Origin: Veillonella sp.
Lineage (GTDB): Bacteria > Bacillota > Negativicutes > Veillonellales > Veillonellaceae
Length of the DNA stretch: 8,513 nucleotides
NCBI GenBank assembly: GCA_019419725.1
Contig: DXZL01000056.1
Span: 1 to 8,513 of the forward strand
Direction: 5' to 3'
Of this stretch, positions 6,830-8,513 are shown piece after piece. Position numbers and translations under genes: made by a program. Every line of letters starts with the position of its first letter. Within the stretch, counting starts at the first letter, position 1. The notes below the pieces were generated by a model. That model did not search any database. It was given only the letters and a program-made list of their open reading frames with translations, and was not told where the DNA came from.

Positions 6830-6873
6830 CAAGTATGATACAAGTATTATATAAGTATAATTTAAGTGTAGTG
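6830..6873 (+). repeat. Four tandem 11-bp repeats upstream of the carrier gene
   Basis: Units begin at 6830, 6841, 6852 and 6863: CAAGTATGATA, CAAGTATTATA, TAAGTATAATT and TAAGTGTAGTG. Units 1 and 2 share 10 of 11 bases; successive later units share 8 of 11, and every unit keeps AAGT at the same place. The period is exactly 11 bp, about one helical turn, so each copy faces the same side of the DNA. The array ends 7 bp before a probable extended -10 element, a position suited to activator or repressor binding. Regulation is inferred. Confidence 0.7.
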
Positions 6874-6877
6874 CTTG

Positions 6878-6886
6878 TGATATAAA
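6878..6886 (+). promoter_or_regulatory. Probable extended -10 promoter element for the carrier gene
   Basis: TGATATAAA fits the extended -10 pattern TGnTATAAA and lies 39 nt before the start codon. No good -35 hexamer is placed 17 bp upstream, which is tolerated in extended -10 promoters, particularly activated ones. TATAAT hexamers at 6801 and 6856 are alternatives, the second being inside the repeat array. Confidence 0.45.
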
Positions 6887-6925
6887 TCCGCTGTAAGTCT
6901 AATACATTCTCTATGAGAGGTACTT

Positions 6926-8281
6926 ATGAATATAGTTATATGTCTCATCATAATTGCTATTACAGGCTTTTTATTGATGAAGCGCTATCAGCCACAACCT
7001 ATTTTGATTGGCTTAGGAATTCTTATGATGTTCATCGCTTATGAGGCGAGCTGGATTGATGCCATATTAGTTGGTGACCAATCCACAGGAGTTCTCATAT
7101 TTGATGCCATGGATATCGTAAGAATAACGACATCAAATAACATAGTCAATCTGGGCCTTATGATTATGACCTGTGCAGGTTATGCAAAATATATGGAGCA
7201 TATTGGGGCAGGGACGAGATTGGCACATACATTTATACGTCCTTTATATCGTTTAAATCGCCCATATATTGTACTGGCCCTTATGTTTCTACTCAATATG
7301 GGATTATCCATTTGTGTACCTAATCCATTGAGCCTTGCACTCCTTATGATGGTCACTATGTATCCTGTGTTACTTCGATTAGGTGTAAGCCCTGTAGGGG
7401 CGGCAGCAGTTATTGCTACGGGACATCTCATGGATGTGGGGCCAGGTGCAGTATCTACCTTACTTATTGCAAAGACCTTGAATATGCCCGTGCCAAACTA
7501 TTTTGTAGGCTACCAGTTGCGTCTTTATTTCTTAGTCGCCATTGTGACCGCTATAGCACACTTTTTCTGGCAGAAATATCGTGACCGGGTGGAGGAACCT
7601 AAGGTTATAGATGCTTGTGAAAGTATTCCAGAGGCGCCAATAGGGCCTAAGCCGTATATGATATTCCCATTATTACCATTGTGTTTTATTTTGGGCTTTA
7701 GTCAATATGGCTTTCCTGGGGTGAAGATGAATGTTACCCTTGCTATGATGCTTGCCTTTGGTATAGCTTTATTAGCTGAATTAATTCGTCATCGAAATCT
7801 GAGGACAGTACTTAAGAGTACAACTATTTTCTTTGAAGGTATGGGGAATCAGTTTTCTTATGCAGTGACACTTATTATAGGGGGACAAATCTTCGCCCAA
7901 GGTTTGGTGAGTTTAGGTCTTATTGAATCCTTACTTGGGGCACTTCAGACATTATCTCTTAACTCCATAGGACTTACCTCTGTGCTAGGCGGCGGTATGT
8001 TAGGCCTTAGCATGGTGACAGGTAGTAATGTAGCGCCATTATTTACTTTGGTTCCACTAGTACCTAATATTGTAGCTCATCTAGGCCTTGATCCGATTAC
8101 TACTATGCTTGGTATGCAAAATTGTGCAAGCCTAGGCTTATTCCTTAGCCCTATTAGTCCTGTAATGGTCGGCGTAGCAGGCGTGGCGCATATTAAGTCA
8201 GTAGATTTACTTAAACGAACTGCTGTACCTGTTCTTGTAGCATTAATTACAAGTTGTGTGGGGATATGTCTCCTTTACTAA
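6926..8281 (+). CDS. DcuC-family C4-dicarboxylate carrier (membrane protein)
   Basis: Inner-membrane secondary carrier; DcuC relatives exchange or export C4-dicarboxylates such as succinate, fumarate and malate under anaerobic conditions. The 451-residue protein is hydrophobic throughout with about 12 predicted membrane segments: roughly 1-18, 25-48, 72-88, 113-131, 134-151, 155-182, 200-215, 245-262, 268-287, 311-340, 350-388 (two) and 400-450 (two). A polar loop at about 216-244 divides it into halves. Family-like sequences are QPILIGLGILMM near the start, the VPNPLSLALLMM region, HLMDVGPGAVSTLL, TGSNVAPLFTLVP at 365-377, and FLSPISPVMVGVAG at 406-419. Start is supported by GAGAGG at 6915-6920, 5 nt upstream. 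It has its own promoter region and is not in an operon with the arg genes. If the host is Veillonella, export of succinate or uptake of malate/fumarate would fit its metabolism, but the substrate is inferred from family only. Confidence 0.8.
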   Translation: MNIVICLIIIAITGFLLMKRYQPQPILIGLGILMMFIAYEASWIDAILVGDQSTGVLIFDAMDIVRITTSNNIVNLGLMIMTCAGYAKYMEHIGAGTRLAHTFIRPLYRLNRPYIVLALMFLLNMGLSICVPNPLSLALLMMVTMYPVLLRLGVSPVGAAAVIATGHLMDVGPGAVSTLLIAKTLNMPVPNYFVGYQLRLYFLVAIVTAIAHFFWQKYRDRVEEPKVIDACESIPEAPIGPKPYMIFPLLPLCFILGFSQYGFPGVKMNVTLAMMLAFGIALLAELIRHRNLRTVLKSTTIFFEGMGNQFSYAVTLIIGGQIFAQGLVSLGLIESLLGALQTLSLNSIGLTSVLGGGMLGLSMVTGSNVAPLFTLVPLVPNIVAHLGLDPITTMLGMQNCASLGLFLSPISPVMVGVAGVAHIKSVDLLKRTAVPVLVALITSCVGICLLY

Positions 8282-8317
8282 CTGTCATCTAAAAGACTAA
8301 TTAGTTATATTTAACCA

Positions 8318-8339
8318 GATATACTATATATCGCTTTTT
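8318..8339 (+). terminator. Possible weak terminator just after the carrier gene
   Basis: GATATA (8318-8323) and TATATC (8327-8332) form a 6-bp AT-rich stem with a 3-nt loop, followed by GC and five T (8335-8339). The stem is weak, so termination here is doubtful. Confidence 0.3.
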
Positions 8340-8360
8340 AAGTTTAGTTTAAAATTAGAA

Positions 8361-8391
8361 AACCCTCTTTACATGTATCATAAAGAGAGTT
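8361..8391 (+). terminator. Probable terminator downstream of the carrier gene
   Basis: AACCCTCTTTA (8361-8371) pairs with TAAAGAGAGTT (8381-8391) with one C-A mismatch and a 9-nt loop. The tract that follows, ATTATATTCC, is only partly T-rich. The A-rich bases before the left arm (AAAATTAGAA) would give a T-containing tail on the opposite strand, so it may act in both directions. Confidence 0.5.
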
Positions 8392-8474
8392 ATTATATTC
8401 CAATAATAAATCATATGTAATTAAAATGGTTTCCTGCAATGATGCAAGTTTTAGCGCTTTGCGGATAAAAAGGG

Positions 8475-8510
8475 CCTTTCTTCGCCGGACGGTTCTAGAA
8501 GCCAGAAAGG
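8475..8510. other. Unassigned structured stretch at the right edge
   Basis: CCTTTCT (8475-8481) is the reverse complement of AGAAAGG (8504-8510), enclosing a GC-richer stretch with the palindrome TTCTAGAA (8493-8500). Read on the minus strand, the stem is followed by CCC and five T, so it could be the terminator of a minus-strand gene to the right. Read on the plus strand, AGAAAGG just before ATG could be leader structure of the next gene. The window ends before this can be settled. Confidence 0.3.
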
Positions 8511-8513
8511 ATG

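Noticed and set aside
6830..6873. CRISPR array or mobile-element repeat
   Set aside because: Units are 11 bp, directly adjacent without spacers, and no cas, transposase or integrase gene is in the window.

Overview
The window looks like chromosomal DNA from a low-GC Gram-negative Firmicute of the Veillonella type (class Negativicutes). This is inferred from the AT-rich but moderate composition, strong Shine-Dalgarno sites, protein flavour and gene content; no rRNA or marker gene in the window proves it. All convincing genes are on the + strand.

Layout. (1) Positions 1-782 hold the 3' two thirds of an M20-family amidohydrolase cut by the window edge. (2) An arginine biosynthesis block follows: argF (ornithine carbamoyltransferase), a 122-nt gap with an inverted repeat, argC (type-2 N-acetyl-glutamyl-phosphate reductase), argB (N-acetylglutamate kinase, 10 nt after argC), a ~90-nt gap with a strong hairpin, and argD (acetylornithine aminotransferase). 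(3) A 60-aa protein of unknown function with a very good ribosome binding site comes next, closed by the clearest intrinsic terminator in the window (5370-5406). (4) A second, complete M20 amidohydrolase ends at a second terminator near 6739-6774. (5) A separately transcribed DcuC-family membrane carrier follows. Its upstream region carries four tandem 11-bp repeats next to an extended -10 element. (6) The last ~230 nt hold one or two terminator-like hairpins and an unexplained structured stretch at the edge.

How it works together. ArgB, ArgC and ArgD carry out three consecutive steps from N-acetylglutamate to N-acetylornithine, and ArgF converts ornithine to citrulline. The step between them, removal or transfer of the acetyl group by ArgE or ArgJ, has no dedicated gene here. 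However, the arg genes are flanked on both sides by M20 peptidase-family amidohydrolases, the superfamily that includes ArgE. ArgB has the N-terminal extension and C-terminal motif of arginine-inhibited kinases, suggesting feedback control.

Most of the window is ordinary metabolism and I do not see a new defence or mobile system. The points most worth a second look are the altered ornithine-binding motifs in ArgF, the 11-bp phased repeats before the carrier gene, the small conserved-looking ORF after argD, and the M20/arg arrangement.
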